Positions 14,925-25,199 of a stretch of DNA of 64,000 nucleotides are shown one piece after another. The notes below the pieces were generated by a model. That model worked only from the letters and a program-made list of their open reading frames with translations, ran no database searches and had not been told where the DNA came from. Numbering within the stretch: position 1 is the first letter of the stretch; every line of letters begins with the position of its first letter. The position numbers and the translations under genes are program-made. The stretch is from Teichococcus aestuarii (GTDB lineage Bacteria; Pseudomonadota; Alphaproteobacteria; Acetobacterales; Acetobacteraceae). The stretch is from contig NZ_PDOA01000001.1 in the NCBI RefSeq assembly GCF_003116135.1, positions 496,001 to 560,000 of the forward strand. The letters are read 5' to 3'.

Positions 14925-16441
14925 TTCACCGGCTGTGGCTGGCGCAGGCGCTGCCGGTAGGTCAGCGCCTCGGCCAGATGTGGCCGGGCGATCCGCTCCG
15001 CCCCCGCGAGATCGGCGATGCTGCGCGCCACCCGCAGGCAGCGGGTGAAGCCGCGGTTGGATAGCCCCAGGCGCAGCGCCGCCTGCTCGGCCAGTGCCAG
15101 CGCCTCCGGCTCCGCCAGGGGCGTGAGCGCCTCGAGCGGTGCCTCGGCATTGCTGGGCGGACCGCCTGCGCCGAAGCGTGCCACCTGCCGCCGCCGTGCC
15201 GCCGCCACCCGGGCGGCGATGGCGCGGCTGGTCTCGCCGGCAGGGGCCCGCGCCAGCTCACCGGGCGGTATCGGCGCCATGCCGATGGTGAGGTCCATCC
15301 GGTCCAGCAGCGGGCCGGAGAGCTTGGCCTGGTACTGCTCGCCGCAACGCGGGGCTTGGCCGCATTCGCGAGACGCCTCGCCCAGATGGCCGCAGCGGCA
15401 GGGGTTCATCGCCGCCACCAGTTGCAGCCGCGCCGGGTAGCGCACATGCGCCGCAGCGCGGCTGATGACGCATTCGCCCGTCTCCAGCGGCTGGCGCAGC
15501 GCCTCCAGGGCAGGGCGGGGAAATTCCGGCAACTCGTCCAGGAACAGCACGCCGCGATGTGCCAGGCTGATCTCGCCCGGCCGTGCCCCCGGCCCGCCGC
15601 CGATCAGCGCCGCCTGGCTGGCGGAATGGTGCGGGTCCCGGAAGGGCGGGCGGGCGGAGATGCGGCCGGATTCGATCAGCCCGGCCACACTGCGCACCAG
15701 GCTCACCTCCAGCGCCTCCGCCGGCGTCAGATCGGGCAGAAGGCCGGGCAGGCGGGCGGCCAGCATCGACTTGCCGGCGCCGGGCGGCCCGACGAGAAGC
15801 AGGTTGTGCCGCCCGGCGGCGGCGATCTCCAGCGCCCGCTTGGCGCTCTCCTGCCCCTTCACCTCGGAGAGGCAGGGGCCGGGCGGGGCGTCCCGCTCCA
15901 GCGCCGGGGGCGTGGGGGGCGTCATGAGCTGCCGCCCCGTCAAATGCGCGATGAGCTGTCGCAGATCCTCCGCCGCCAGGATCTCGATGGAGCCGGCCCA
16001 GGCCGCTTCCGGCCCCTGCGCGCCGGGGCAGATCAGCCCCAGCCCGCGGCCCGCGGCGCCCAGCGCGGCGGGCAGGATGCCGGCCACCGGCCCGATGGCG
16101 CCGTCCAGCGCCAGCTCGCCCAGCGCGGCGAAGCCCGCCAGCTCCTCGCGCGGCACGATGTCCATCGCCGCCAGCAGCGCCAGGGCGATGGGCAGGTCGA
16201 AATGGCTGCCCTCCTTCTGCAGCCCGGCGGGGGCGAGGTTCACCAGCACCCGCTTCGGCGGCAGCGCCAGCCCCAGCCCGGTGAGGGCGGCGCGCACACG
16301 CTCCCGGCTCTCGGCCACCGCCTTGTCCGGCAGCCCCACCAGGATGAAGGCCGGCAGGCCGGGGGCGATCTGCACCTGCACCTCCACCGGCAGCGTCTCG
16401 ATGCCGGAGAAGGCGAAGCTGGCGAGGCGGGCAATGCTCAT
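14921..16441 (-). CDS. YifB/ComM family Mg-chelatase-like AAA+ ATPase
   Basis: 506-aa cytoplasmic AAA+ protein, typical length. The N-terminal Lon-S5-like half starts with SIARLASFAFSGIETLPVEV and includes PKRVLVNLAPAGLQKEGSHFDLPIALA. Walker A GPPGAGKS is at about 218-225, Walker B LFLDELPEF near 300, and a zinc-type Cys cluster NPCRCGHLGEASRECG follows, then LSGPLLDRMDL. The C-terminal Mg-chelatase subdomain carries NRGFTRCLRVARSIADL. ComM members act as branch-migration helicases in natural transformation, so a DNA role is the best guess. ATG 16441 starts the conserved N-terminus directly. Confidence 0.94.
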   Translation of the reverse strand: MSIARLASFAFSGIETLPVEVQVQIAPGLPAFILVGLPDKAVAESRERVRAALTGLGLALPPKRVLVNLAPAGLQKEGSHFDLPIALALLAAMDIVPREELAGFAALGELALDGAIGPVAGILPAALGAAGRGLGLICPGAQGPEAAWAGSIEILAAEDLRQLIAHLTGRQLMTPPTPPALERDAPPGPCLSEVKGQESAKRALEIAAAGRHNLLLVGPPGAGKSMLAARLPGLLPDLTPAEALEVSLVRSVAGLIESGRISARPPFRDPHHSASQAALIGGGPGARPGEISLAHRGVLFLDELPEFPRPALEALRQPLETGECVISRAAAHVRYPARLQLVAAMNPCRCGHLGEASRECGQAPRCGEQYQAKLSGPLLDRMDLTIGMAPIPPGELARAPAGETSRAIAARVAAARRRQVARFGAGGPPSNAEAPLEALTPLAEPEALALAEQAALRLGLSNRGFTRCLRVARSIADLAGAERIARPHLAEALTYRQRLRQPQPVN

Positions 16442-16490
16442 GGAGCGGGACGATACGGCCCCGCTCCGGGGTGTTCAACCTATTGGTTCT

Positions 16491-17522
16491 TCAGCGGCCC
16501 CAGCCGGTGAGGAAGCGCTCCAGCAGCCCGCCAATCTTCTCGGCATTGTAGCCGCCCTCCTGCACCACCGCCGTGGGCAGGCCGAGGCCGGAGAGCATGG
16601 CGCCCGCGCGGGCGAAGCCGTCCGCGCTGACGCGCAGGTAGCTCAGCGGCTCGTGCTCCGAGGCGTCGAAGCCGAGCGGCACCACCAGCGCCTCGGCGCC
16701 GAACTCCCGCGCCCGCGCGGCGGCGGCGGCGACGGCCTCCAGCCACGCATCGTCGCCGCTGCCCTGGGCGAGGGGCAGGTTCAGGTTGCAGCCGGCGCCC
16801 GCGCCGCCACCCGTCTCGCCGGCATAGCCGACATACCAGGGGTAGTAGCCCGCCGGGTCGCCATGAACCGAGACGGTCAGCACGTCGCCGCGCTCCCAGA
16901 AGATGCCCTGTGTGCCGTTGCCATGGTGGGCGTCGATGTCGATGACGGCGACGCGCTTCGCCCCCGCCCGGCGCAGATGCTCGGCGGCGAGCGCGCTGTT
17001 GTTGACGTAGCAATGGCCGCCGGCGCGGGCGGCATAGGCGTGGTGGCCGGGCGGGCGGCTCAGCGCGTAGGCGGTGCCGCCCTGGGCCGCCACATCGGCC
17101 GCCGCCAGGGCGCAGCTCGCCGCGCCGAGGATCGATTCCCAGCTGCCGGGGCCGATCGGGCAGGCGGTGTCGGCCGTGTACCAGCCGGTGCGGCCGACGA
17201 TCCCGCTGGCCATGGTGGCGCCCTGTGCCAGCATCTCGGGCGCCGGGTGCATGTTGGCCACCACCTCGGGGCCCTTCTCGGGCAGCGCCGCCCAGGCCTC
17301 GGCGGCCTCGGCGAGGAAGGCCACGTAGCCTTCGTCATGCACGGCGAGCAGCGCCTCGCGCGGGGCGGTGGGCGCCATCTCCGGCGCCGCGCCCATGGCC
17401 TCTAGCGCGGCGAGCAGGGCCTCGGCCCGCCCCGGCACCTCGAAGTTGCGGCGCACCTGGCCGCGCTGGAGGAAGAATTGCGGCGTGTGCCGCGACTGGT
17501 CGGGATGGGCAAAGGCTCGCAT
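16491..17522 (-). CDS. Histone deacetylase-like amidohydrolase (acetylpolyamine amidohydrolase group)
   Basis: Zinc-dependent deacetylase of 343 aa. The active-site histidines are H160-H161 in SRPPGHHAY. Metal ligands lie in VIDIDAHHGNGTQG (D197, H199) and GFDASEHEPLS (D286), and the catalytic-loop block is QEGGYN. Acetylpolyamine amidohydrolases have the same layout, and the GFD(x)nPLS motif favours small acetylated amines or amides over histones. It is divergent from the peptide ABC operon by about 90 bp; that operon ends in three more amide hydrolases, so a joint catabolic role is plausible. Confidence 0.9.
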   Translation of the reverse strand: MRAFAHPDQSRHTPQFFLQRGQVRRNFEVPGRAEALLAALEAMGAAPEMAPTAPREALLAVHDEGYVAFLAEAAEAWAALPEKGPEVVANMHPAPEMLAQGATMASGIVGRTGWYTADTACPIGPGSWESILGAASCALAAADVAAQGGTAYALSRPPGHHAYAARAGGHCYVNNSALAAEHLRRAGAKRVAVIDIDAHHGNGTQGIFWERGDVLTVSVHGDPAGYYPWYVGYAGETGGGAGAGCNLNLPLAQGSGDDAWLEAVAAAAARAREFGAEALVVPLGFDASEHEPLSYLRVSADGFARAGAMLSGLGLPTAVVQEGGYNAEKIGGLLERFLTGWGR

Positions 17523-17613
17523 GAACGGAGGTTATGCCTGCCATGCGCCCTTGTCGATCCGCCCAAGGCAGGGCTAGCGTTCGTTCCAGGGAAGTTTCAT
17601 CGGGAGAGCCCAA

Positions 17614-19199
17614 ATGGGTCTGTCACGTCGTGGCCTCATGGCCACAGCGATCGTTTCCCCCTGGCTGATGCGCGCCGGGGATGCGCTGGCGCAGGGCATC
17701 CAGCCCAAGCGGGGCGGTACGCTGACCACCATCGTCAATCCCGAGCCGCCGGTGCTGCATGTCGGCGTCAACAACCAGGCGCCGACGCTGATCGTCGGCG
17801 GCAAGATCTTCCAGGGGCTGCTGCGCTACAGCGCCAAGCTGGAGCCGATGCCGGAGCTGGCGAAAAGCTGGGAGGTGAGCGCCGACGGGCTGGAATACAC
17901 CTTCCACCTGCAGGAGAACGTGAAGTTCCACGACGGCCAGCCGATGACGGCCGAGGACGTGGTGTTCTCCATCATGAAGTTCCACATGGAGGTCTCGCCC
18001 CGCGCCCGCGGCGTCTTCGCGCGCATCAAGGAAGGCGTGGCGGTCGACGCGAACACGGTGAAGTTCGTGCTCTCCGCGCCCTTCGAGCCCTTCCTGCTGA
18101 TGTTCGACGTGACGGTCTCGGCCATCGTGCCGAAGCACCTGTTCGACGGGCAGGACTACCGGCAGGCGCCGGCGGTGCAGAAGCCCATCGGCACCGGGCC
18201 GTTCCGCTTCGTCGAGTGGCAGCGCGGCAACTTCATCAGGCTGGAGCGCTTCGACGGCTACTGGAAGCCGGGCCAGCCCTATCTCGACTCGATCATCTAC
18301 CGCGTGGTGCCGGACAGCCAGAGCCGCCGCCTGGCGCTGGAGACGGGCCAGGTGCAACTCACCCAGTCGAACGACATCGAGCCCTTCGACGTGCCGCAGA
18401 TGCGCGCGCGCCCCAACCTCGAGGTGCAGACGGCGGGGTGGGAGTATTTCGGCCCGCTGATGTGGCTGGAGCTGAACCACCGCGTGAAGCCGCTCGACGA
18501 CGTCCGGGTGCGCAAGGCCCTGGCCCATGCGGTGAACCGCGACTTCATCGCCCAGCGCCTGTGGTTCGGCATCGGCAAGCCGGCCACCGGCCCGGTCGCC
18601 AGCTCCACCCGCTTCTACGACGCCAGCGCGAAGATGCCGGCCTACAACGTCGAGGCGGCGAAGAAGCTGCTGGACGAGGCGGGGCTGAAGCCGAACGGGC
18701 AGGGGGTGCGCTTCACCATCCGCCACCTCTCGCTGCCCTATGGCGAGGTGTTCACCCGCCTTGGCGAGTTCCTGCGCCAGTCGCTGCGGCAGGTGGGCGT
18801 CGATCTGCAGCTCGAGAGCGTCGATGTCGGCACCTGGGCGCAGCGCACGGCGAACTGGGAGTTCGATACCACCATCAACTATCTCTACCAGTATGGCGAC
18901 CCGACGCTCGGCGTCGAGCGCAGCTATGTCTCCACCAATATCAAGAAGATCCTGTTCTCCAACGTCGCCGGCTACGCCAACCCGAAGGTGGACGCGCTGT
19001 TCACCCAGGCGCGCGACGCGGCCGACCCGAAGGCGCGGCAGGCCGCCTTCAGCGAGGTGCAGAAGCTGCTGGTGGAGGAGGTGCCGCTGGTCTGGCTGAT
19101 GGAGATGGCCTTCCCCACCATCTACGACAGGAAGCTGAACAACGTCATCACCTCGGGCGCCGGGGTGCATGCCAGCTTCGACGACGTGTTCCTGGCCTG

Positions 19200-19200
<1 letters not shown>
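17614..19200 (+). CDS. Dipeptide/oligopeptide ABC transporter substrate-binding protein (SBP family 5)
   Basis: Periplasmic receptor of 528 aa. The N-terminus has a twin-arginine-like signal (LSRRGLMATAIVSPWLMRAG, cleavage after DALAQG). Family 5 blocks are clear: KRGGTLTTIVNPEPP, KIFQGLLRYSAKLEPMPELA, LQENVKFHDGQPMTAEDVVF, PIGTGPFRFVEW, and VRKALAHAVNRDFI. Ligands of the family are peptides, amino acid derivatives or nickel; this one cannot be fixed. It is the first gene of an operon in which the next start overlaps its stop (TGATGG). Confidence 0.94.
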
Positions 19201-20182
<982 letters not shown>

Positions 20183-20186
<4 letters not shown>

Positions 20187-21028
20187 AGGAGTTCTGGCGC
20201 AACTTCGCGCGCAACCGCGGCGCGGTGGTGGGGCTGGCCATCCTGCTCGGCGTGCTGGCGCTGGCGCTGCTGGCGCCGCTGCTCTACCCCGGCAGCCCGT
20301 GGGACATGGCGGGGATGCCCTTCGCGCCGCCGGGCGAGATGGGCATGCTGCTCGGCACGGACAGCCTGGGGCGGGACGTCGCTGCCGGCATCGCGCATGG
20401 CGCGCGCGTCTCGCTGCTGGTGGGCGCCGTCTCCACCGTGGTGGCGCTGGTCATCGGCGTCTCGCTCGGCGCCTTCGCCGGCTATCTCGGCGGCTGGGCG
20501 GATGACGTGGTGATGCGCTTCACCGAGTTCTTCCAGACCATCCCGAGCTTCGTGCTGGCCATCCTGCTGGTGGCGATCTTCACGCCCACCATCGGCAGCA
20601 TCGTCTTCGCCATCGCCGTGGTGTCCTGGCCGCCGGTGGCGCGGGTGGTGCGGGCGGAGTTCCTGTCGCTGCGCTCGCGCGAGTTCGTGCAGGCCTCCGA
20701 GGTGCTGGGCAAGTCCCGCCTCAGCATCGTCTTTGGCGACATCCTGCCCAACGCGCTCTCGCCCATCGTCGTGCTCGCCTCGCTGATGGTGGCCTCGGCC
20801 ATCCTGCTGGAGAGCGCGCTCTCCTTCCTCGGCCTCGGCGACCCGAACATGATGAGCTGGGGCTTCCTCATCGGCTCCGGGCGCAGCGTCATCCGCATCG
20901 CCTGGTGGATGAGCGTGTTTCCCGGCATCGCCATCTTCCTCACCGTGCTGTCGCTCAACCTGGTGGGCGAGGGGCTGTCGGACGCGCTGAACCCGCGCCT
21001 CACGCGCAACCGCGGAGGCAAGGCATGA
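20183..21028 (+). CDS. Peptide ABC transporter permease, DppC type
   Basis: Inner-membrane subunit of 281 aa. The N-terminal membrane segment (AVVGLAILLGVLALALLAPL) is followed by the DppC motif LLGTDSLGRDVAAGIAHGAR. Five more segments follow and an EAA loop (ASEVLGKSRLSIVFGDILPN). The end has SLNLVGEGLSDALNPRL, a near-constant family ending. It overlaps both neighbours by 4 bp (ATGA), so it works with the DppB-type permease before it and the fused ATPase after it. Confidence 0.95.
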
Positions 21029-22638
21029 CCCGGCTCCTCACTGTCGAGAACCTCACCGTCGCCCTGCCCGCGGGCGCCGACCGGCCGCATGCGGTGGAGG
21101 ATCTCTCGCTGCATCTCGATGCCGGCGAGATCCTCTGCGTGGTGGGCGAGAGCGGCTCGGGCAAGTCGATCACCGCCAACACGGTGATGGGGCTGCTGCC
21201 CAAGGGCCTGCCGGTGACGGCGGGCCGCATCACCTTCGAGGGGGAGGAGATCCTCGGCCTCTCCGCCGAGGCGCTGCGCTCCCGCCGCGGCCGCCGCATG
21301 GCCATGGTGTTCCAGGAGCCGATGACGGCGCTGAACCCGCTGATGAAGGTGGGCGACCAGATCGCGGAAGCCCTGCAGGTGCATGGCCAGGGCCACGCGG
21401 CGCGCGCCCGCGTGCCGGAGCTGCTGGCCGCCGTGAACCTGCCGGACCCGGCGGCGATCGCGCGGATGCACCCGTTCCGCCTCTCGGGCGGGCAGCGGCA
21501 GCGGGTGATGATCGCCATGGCCCTCGCGCTCGAACCGGCGCTGCTGATCGCCGACGAGCCGACCACCGCGCTCGACGTGACGACGCAGATGCAGATCCTG
21601 CGGCTGATCCGCGAGATCCAGTCCCGCAAGGGCATGGGGGTGATGTTCATCACCCATGATTTCGGCGTGGTGGCGGAGATCGCGGATCGGGTGGCGGTGA
21701 TGCAGCATGGCCGCATCGTCGAGCAGGGGCCGGCTTCGGAAATCCTCAACGCGCCGCGGCACCCCTATACCCGCGCGCTGATCGCCGCCGTGCCGCATGG
21801 CGCGGCCGCCGCGCGCGCCGCCATCCGCCCCGCGCCCGTGCTGGAGATGAAGGGGGTGCAGAAGACCTACCAGCGCGGCGGCTGGTTCGGCGCCCGCGCC
21901 ACCGTGCGCGCCATCCACGATGCCGACTTCACGCTGAACAAGGGCGAGACGCTGGGGCTGGTGGGCGAGAGCGGCTCGGGCAAGTCGACCCTCGCGCGCT
22001 GCGTGGTGCGGCTGGTGGAGCCGGAACAGGGAGAAATCCTGTTCCATGGCACCGATCTGCGGCCGCTCTCGCGCCAGGGCTGGCTGCCCTACCGGCGCCG
22101 CATCCAGATGGTGTTCCAGGACCCCTACGCCTCGCTCAACCCGCGCCGCAAGGTGGGGGAGGCGATCATGGAAGGCCCCATCACCCACGGCGTGCCGCGC
22201 GCCGAGGCGCTGGCGCGCGCGCGCGAGCTGCTGCGGCTGGTGCGGCTCGACGAATCCGCGCTGGAGCGCTACCCGCATGAGTTCAGCGGCGGGCAGCGGC
22301 AGCGCATCGGCCTGGCCCGGGCGCTGGCGATGCAGCCGGAGCTGCTGATCGCCGACGAGCCGGTCTCGGCACTCGATGTCTCGGTGCAGGCGCAGGTGCT
22401 GGAGCTACTCGCGGAAATCCGCCAGCGGCTGGGGCTGACCATGCTGTTCATCACCCACGACCTGCGCGTCGCCGCGCAGATCTGCGATCGCATAGCGGTC
22501 ATGCGGCGCGGCGCCATCGTCGAGCTGGGCGCGACGGATCAGGTGTTTGGCGCGCCGAAGCACGAATACACCCGCGCCCTGCTGGACAGCATCCCCGGAC
22601 GGGAGTGGACTCCTCCCGAACTTTCCGAATCTGCCTGA
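21025..22638 (+). CDS. Fused double ATPase of the peptide ABC transporter (DppD-DppF)
   Basis: 537-aa cytoplasmic protein holding both nucleotide-binding domains that are separate genes in most dipeptide systems. Domain 1 has Walker A GESGSGKS at 41-48, signature LSGGQRQR and LLIADEPTTALDVT. Domain 2 has Walker A GESGSGKS at about 314-321, signature FSGGQRQR and LIADEPVSALDVS. Each is followed by a switch histidine (FITHDFG and FITHDLR). The second ABC operon in this window, at about 48.6-50.6 kb, keeps the two domains in separate genes, so the fusion is a feature of this system. It follows the DppC-type gene with a 4-bp overlap. Confidence 0.95.
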   Translation: MTRLLTVENLTVALPAGADRPHAVEDLSLHLDAGEILCVVGESGSGKSITANTVMGLLPKGLPVTAGRITFEGEEILGLSAEALRSRRGRRMAMVFQEPMTALNPLMKVGDQIAEALQVHGQGHAARARVPELLAAVNLPDPAAIARMHPFRLSGGQRQRVMIAMALALEPALLIADEPTTALDVTTQMQILRLIREIQSRKGMGVMFITHDFGVVAEIADRVAVMQHGRIVEQGPASEILNAPRHPYTRALIAAVPHGAAAARAAIRPAPVLEMKGVQKTYQRGGWFGARATVRAIHDADFTLNKGETLGLVGESGSGKSTLARCVVRLVEPEQGEILFHGTDLRPLSRQGWLPYRRRIQMVFQDPYASLNPRRKVGEAIMEGPITHGVPRAEALARARELLRLVRLDESALERYPHEFSGGQRQRIGLARALAMQPELLIADEPVSALDVSVQAQVLELLAEIRQRLGLTMLFITHDLRVAAQICDRIAVMRRGAIVELGATDQVFGAPKHEYTRALLDSIPGREWTPPELSESA

Positions 22639-22648
22639 AGGACCGATC

Positions 22649-23938
22649 ATGTCGACACTCGATTCCGGCGTCCGCCGCGCCATCCTCGACGCCGTGCAGG
22701 CGCTGGAAGGGGAGGCCGTCGCGGCGCTGGAGCGTCTGGTGCGCTGCCCCTCCACCCTGGGCAACGAGGCCTCCGCGCTCGACGAGATGGCGCGCAACTA
22801 CCAGTCGCTCGGCCTCGACCCGATCCGCATCCCCACCGTGCCGGAGAAGCTGGCCGCCCATCCCGGCTTCTCGCCGCCGCTGGTCTCCTATGAGGGGCGG
22901 GACAATGTGGCCGCCGTGTTCAAGCCGCGCGAGCGGAAGGGCCGCAGCCTGGTGCTGCAGGGCCATGTCGACGTGGTGCCGGAGGGGGCCGCCGAGATCT
23001 GGGAGACGCCGCCCTACGAGCCCAGCATCCGGGCGGGGCGCATGTATGGCCGCGGCGCGGGCGACATGAAGGCGGGCGACATCTCCAACGTCATGGCCTT
23101 CCGTGCCCTGCAACTCGCGGGGCTGCAGCCGGCCGCCGAGGTGCAGTTCCACTCGGTCATCGAGGAGGAATGCACCGGCAATGGCGCGCTGGCCTGCATG
23201 ATGGCGCTGCCGAAATGCGATGCCGTGATCATCCCCGAGCCCGGCCCCGGCGTGGAAGGGCTCTACACCGCCGAGGTCGGCGTCATCTGGGCCTGGGTGA
23301 CCGTTACCGGCCGCCCCGTGCATGTGCGGGACATGCAGGCGGGGGTGAACGCCATCGAGGCGGCCTATGTCATCTCCCAGCGCTTCAAGGCCTATGAGGC
23401 GGAGATGAACCGGGCGGAGAACATCCACTCCTCCTTCTTCGGCGTGAACCACCCGGTCAACGTCAATTTCGGCACGGTGCAGGGCGGCGAGTGGAACAGC
23501 TCCGTCCCCACCCGCGCCAAGATCGGCCTGCGCGTCGGCATCATGATGGGCAACACGGCGAAGGCGGTGAAGGCCGATATCGAGCGGCTGGTGGCCGAGG
23601 CGGCGGCCGATGAGCGGCTGCGCGGCACCAAGGTGGCGCTGGAATTCGCCGGCTTCATGGCCGACCCCTGCGTGTTCGACAAGGAAGCCACCATCGTGAA
23701 GATGGTGCAGCGCCACTTCTCGGAGGCCAATGGCCGCGAGCTGCGCGACTACCCCGCCTCCGGCCTCACCGATGGCCGCTTCTTCGAGCTGTACCAGAAG
23801 ACGCCGGTGGCCTGCTTCGGGCCGGATGCCGATGCCATCCACGGCATCGACGAGAGTGTGGGTCTGGACAGCTTCCACGCCACCACGCGCACCATCGCGC
23901 TGACCATGGCCGAGTGGTGCGGGGTGGAGAAGGCATGA
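22649..23938 (+). CDS. M20 family metallopeptidase (ArgE/DapE type deacylase)
   Basis: Two-zinc amidohydrolase of 429 aa. Metal and catalytic blocks are in order: LQGHVDVVPEG, GRGAGDMKAG, the catalytic pair in SVIEEECTGNGA, an acidic ligand in IPEPGPG, and the final histidine in DAIHGIDE. The dimerisation insert shows TGRPVHVRDMQAG. The family removes acyl or formyl groups from amino acids such as acetylornithine and succinyl-diaminopimelate, but context suggests an imported acylated amino acid or peptide. ATG 22649 has AAGGA eight bases upstream. It follows the fused ATPase by 10 bp and overlaps the next amidase by 4 bp. Confidence 0.92.
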   Translation: MSTLDSGVRRAILDAVQALEGEAVAALERLVRCPSTLGNEASALDEMARNYQSLGLDPIRIPTVPEKLAAHPGFSPPLVSYEGRDNVAAVFKPRERKGRSLVLQGHVDVVPEGAAEIWETPPYEPSIRAGRMYGRGAGDMKAGDISNVMAFRALQLAGLQPAAEVQFHSVIEEECTGNGALACMMALPKCDAVIIPEPGPGVEGLYTAEVGVIWAWVTVTGRPVHVRDMQAGVNAIEAAYVISQRFKAYEAEMNRAENIHSSFFGVNHPVNVNFGTVQGGEWNSSVPTRAKIGLRVGIMMGNTAKAVKADIERLVAEAAADERLRGTKVALEFAGFMADPCVFDKEATIVKMVQRHFSEANGRELRDYPASGLTDGRFFELYQKTPVACFGPDADAIHGIDESVGLDSFHATTRTIALTMAEWCGVEKA

Positions 23939-25194
23939 GCAACCTTCCCGTCAACAATCTTCCCGTCTCCGGCGCCCGACTCTGGGAGAGCCTGATGGCG
24001 ATGGCGCGGATCGGCGCCACGGCGAAGGGCGGCTGCAACCGCCAGACACTGACCGATCTCGACGGCGAGGGCCGCGCCCTGCTGCAACGCTGGGCGGAGG
24101 AACTCGGCTGCACCGTGCGCGTGGACCGCGTCGGCAACATGGTGATCCGGCGCGAGGGGCGGGACCCTTCGCGCCGCGCCGTGGCGATGGGCAGCCATCT
24201 CGATACCCAGCCGACGGGCGGCAAATATGACGGCGTGCTGGGCGTCCTCGCGGGGCTCGAGGTGCTGCGCGCGCTGCACGAGGCGGGCATCGAGACCGAG
24301 GCCCCCATCGTGCTCGTCAACTGGACGAATGAGGAGGGCGCCCGCTTCGCACCGCCGATGATGGGCAGCGGCGTCGCCATGGGCCTGTTCGAGGAGGCCG
24401 AGGTGCTGGCCAAGACCGACCCGGCCGGCGCCGTGTTCGGCGAGGAACTGCGCCGCATCGGCTGGCAGGGCGAGGCCGACCCGGCCGAGCTTCAGAAGCT
24501 CGGCGCCTATTTCGAGGTGCATATCGAGCAGGGGCCGCTGCTGGAGGCGGATGGCATCCCGGTGGGGGTGGTGGACCGCGCACTGGGGCAGCTCTGGTAC
24601 GATGTCACCGTCACCGGCGAGGACGCCCATGCCGGCTCCGCCATGGGGCCGCGGCGGGATGCGATGGTGGCCGCCGCCATCCTCGTCCAGGCGGTGGAGG
24701 AGATCGCGCGCGAGGCGGGCGGCGACGGGCGTGGCACGGTGGGCCGCCTCACCGTGGTGCCGGACAGCCGCAACGTGGTGCCGAGCCGCGTGTGGTTCAG
24801 CGTCGACTTCCGCCATGGCGACCCGAAGGCGCTGGCCCGCATGGGCGAGGCGCTGGAGGCGCGTGCCGAGGCGCTGGCCGCCGCGCGCGGCGTGGAGGTG
24901 GAGGTCGCGCCCTTCTGGGAATTCCCGCTGACGCCCTTCGACCCCACCCTGGTCGCCGCGCTGCGCCAGGCCGCCGAGGGCCGCAACCTGCCCTACCGCG
25001 TGATGCCGACCGGCATCGGGCATGACGCCGTCTATCTCGCCCGCCGTGTGCCGACGGCGATGATCTTCGTCCCCTGCGAGGGGGGCATCAGCCACAACGA
25101 GGCCGAGGCCATCACGCCCGAATGGGCGGAGGCCGGGCTGGTCGTGCTCGCCGACGCGGTGCTGGCCACCGCCGGGCGGGCGACAGGGGAGTGA
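23935..25194 (+). CDS. Zn-dependent hydantoinase/carbamoylase family amidase
   Basis: M20-fold amidohydrolase of 419 aa in the N-carbamoyl-L-amino acid hydrolase/allantoate amidohydrolase group. Signature blocks are GSHLDTQPTGGKYDG, VNWTNEEGARF, FEVHIEQGPLLEADG and GISHNEAE, with the dimer-domain motif GEDAHAGS. These enzymes open N-carbamoyl groups or cleave allantoate or ureido compounds, releasing ammonia and CO2. The substrate is not set by the sequence. The start overlaps the previous M20 stop (ATGA). Together with the importer it suggests use of hydantoin-, ureido- or acyl-amino acids as nitrogen source. Confidence 0.92.
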   Translation: MSNLPVNNLPVSGARLWESLMAMARIGATAKGGCNRQTLTDLDGEGRALLQRWAEELGCTVRVDRVGNMVIRREGRDPSRRAVAMGSHLDTQPTGGKYDGVLGVLAGLEVLRALHEAGIETEAPIVLVNWTNEEGARFAPPMMGSGVAMGLFEEAEVLAKTDPAGAVFGEELRRIGWQGEADPAELQKLGAYFEVHIEQGPLLEADGIPVGVVDRALGQLWYDVTVTGEDAHAGSAMGPRRDAMVAAAILVQAVEEIAREAGGDGRGTVGRLTVVPDSRNVVPSRVWFSVDFRHGDPKALARMGEALEARAEALAAARGVEVEVAPFWEFPLTPFDPTLVAALRQAAEGRNLPYRVMPTGIGHDAVYLARRVPTAMIFVPCEGGISHNEAEAITPEWAEAGLVVLADAVLATAGRATGE

Positions 25195-25199
25195 AGTCC

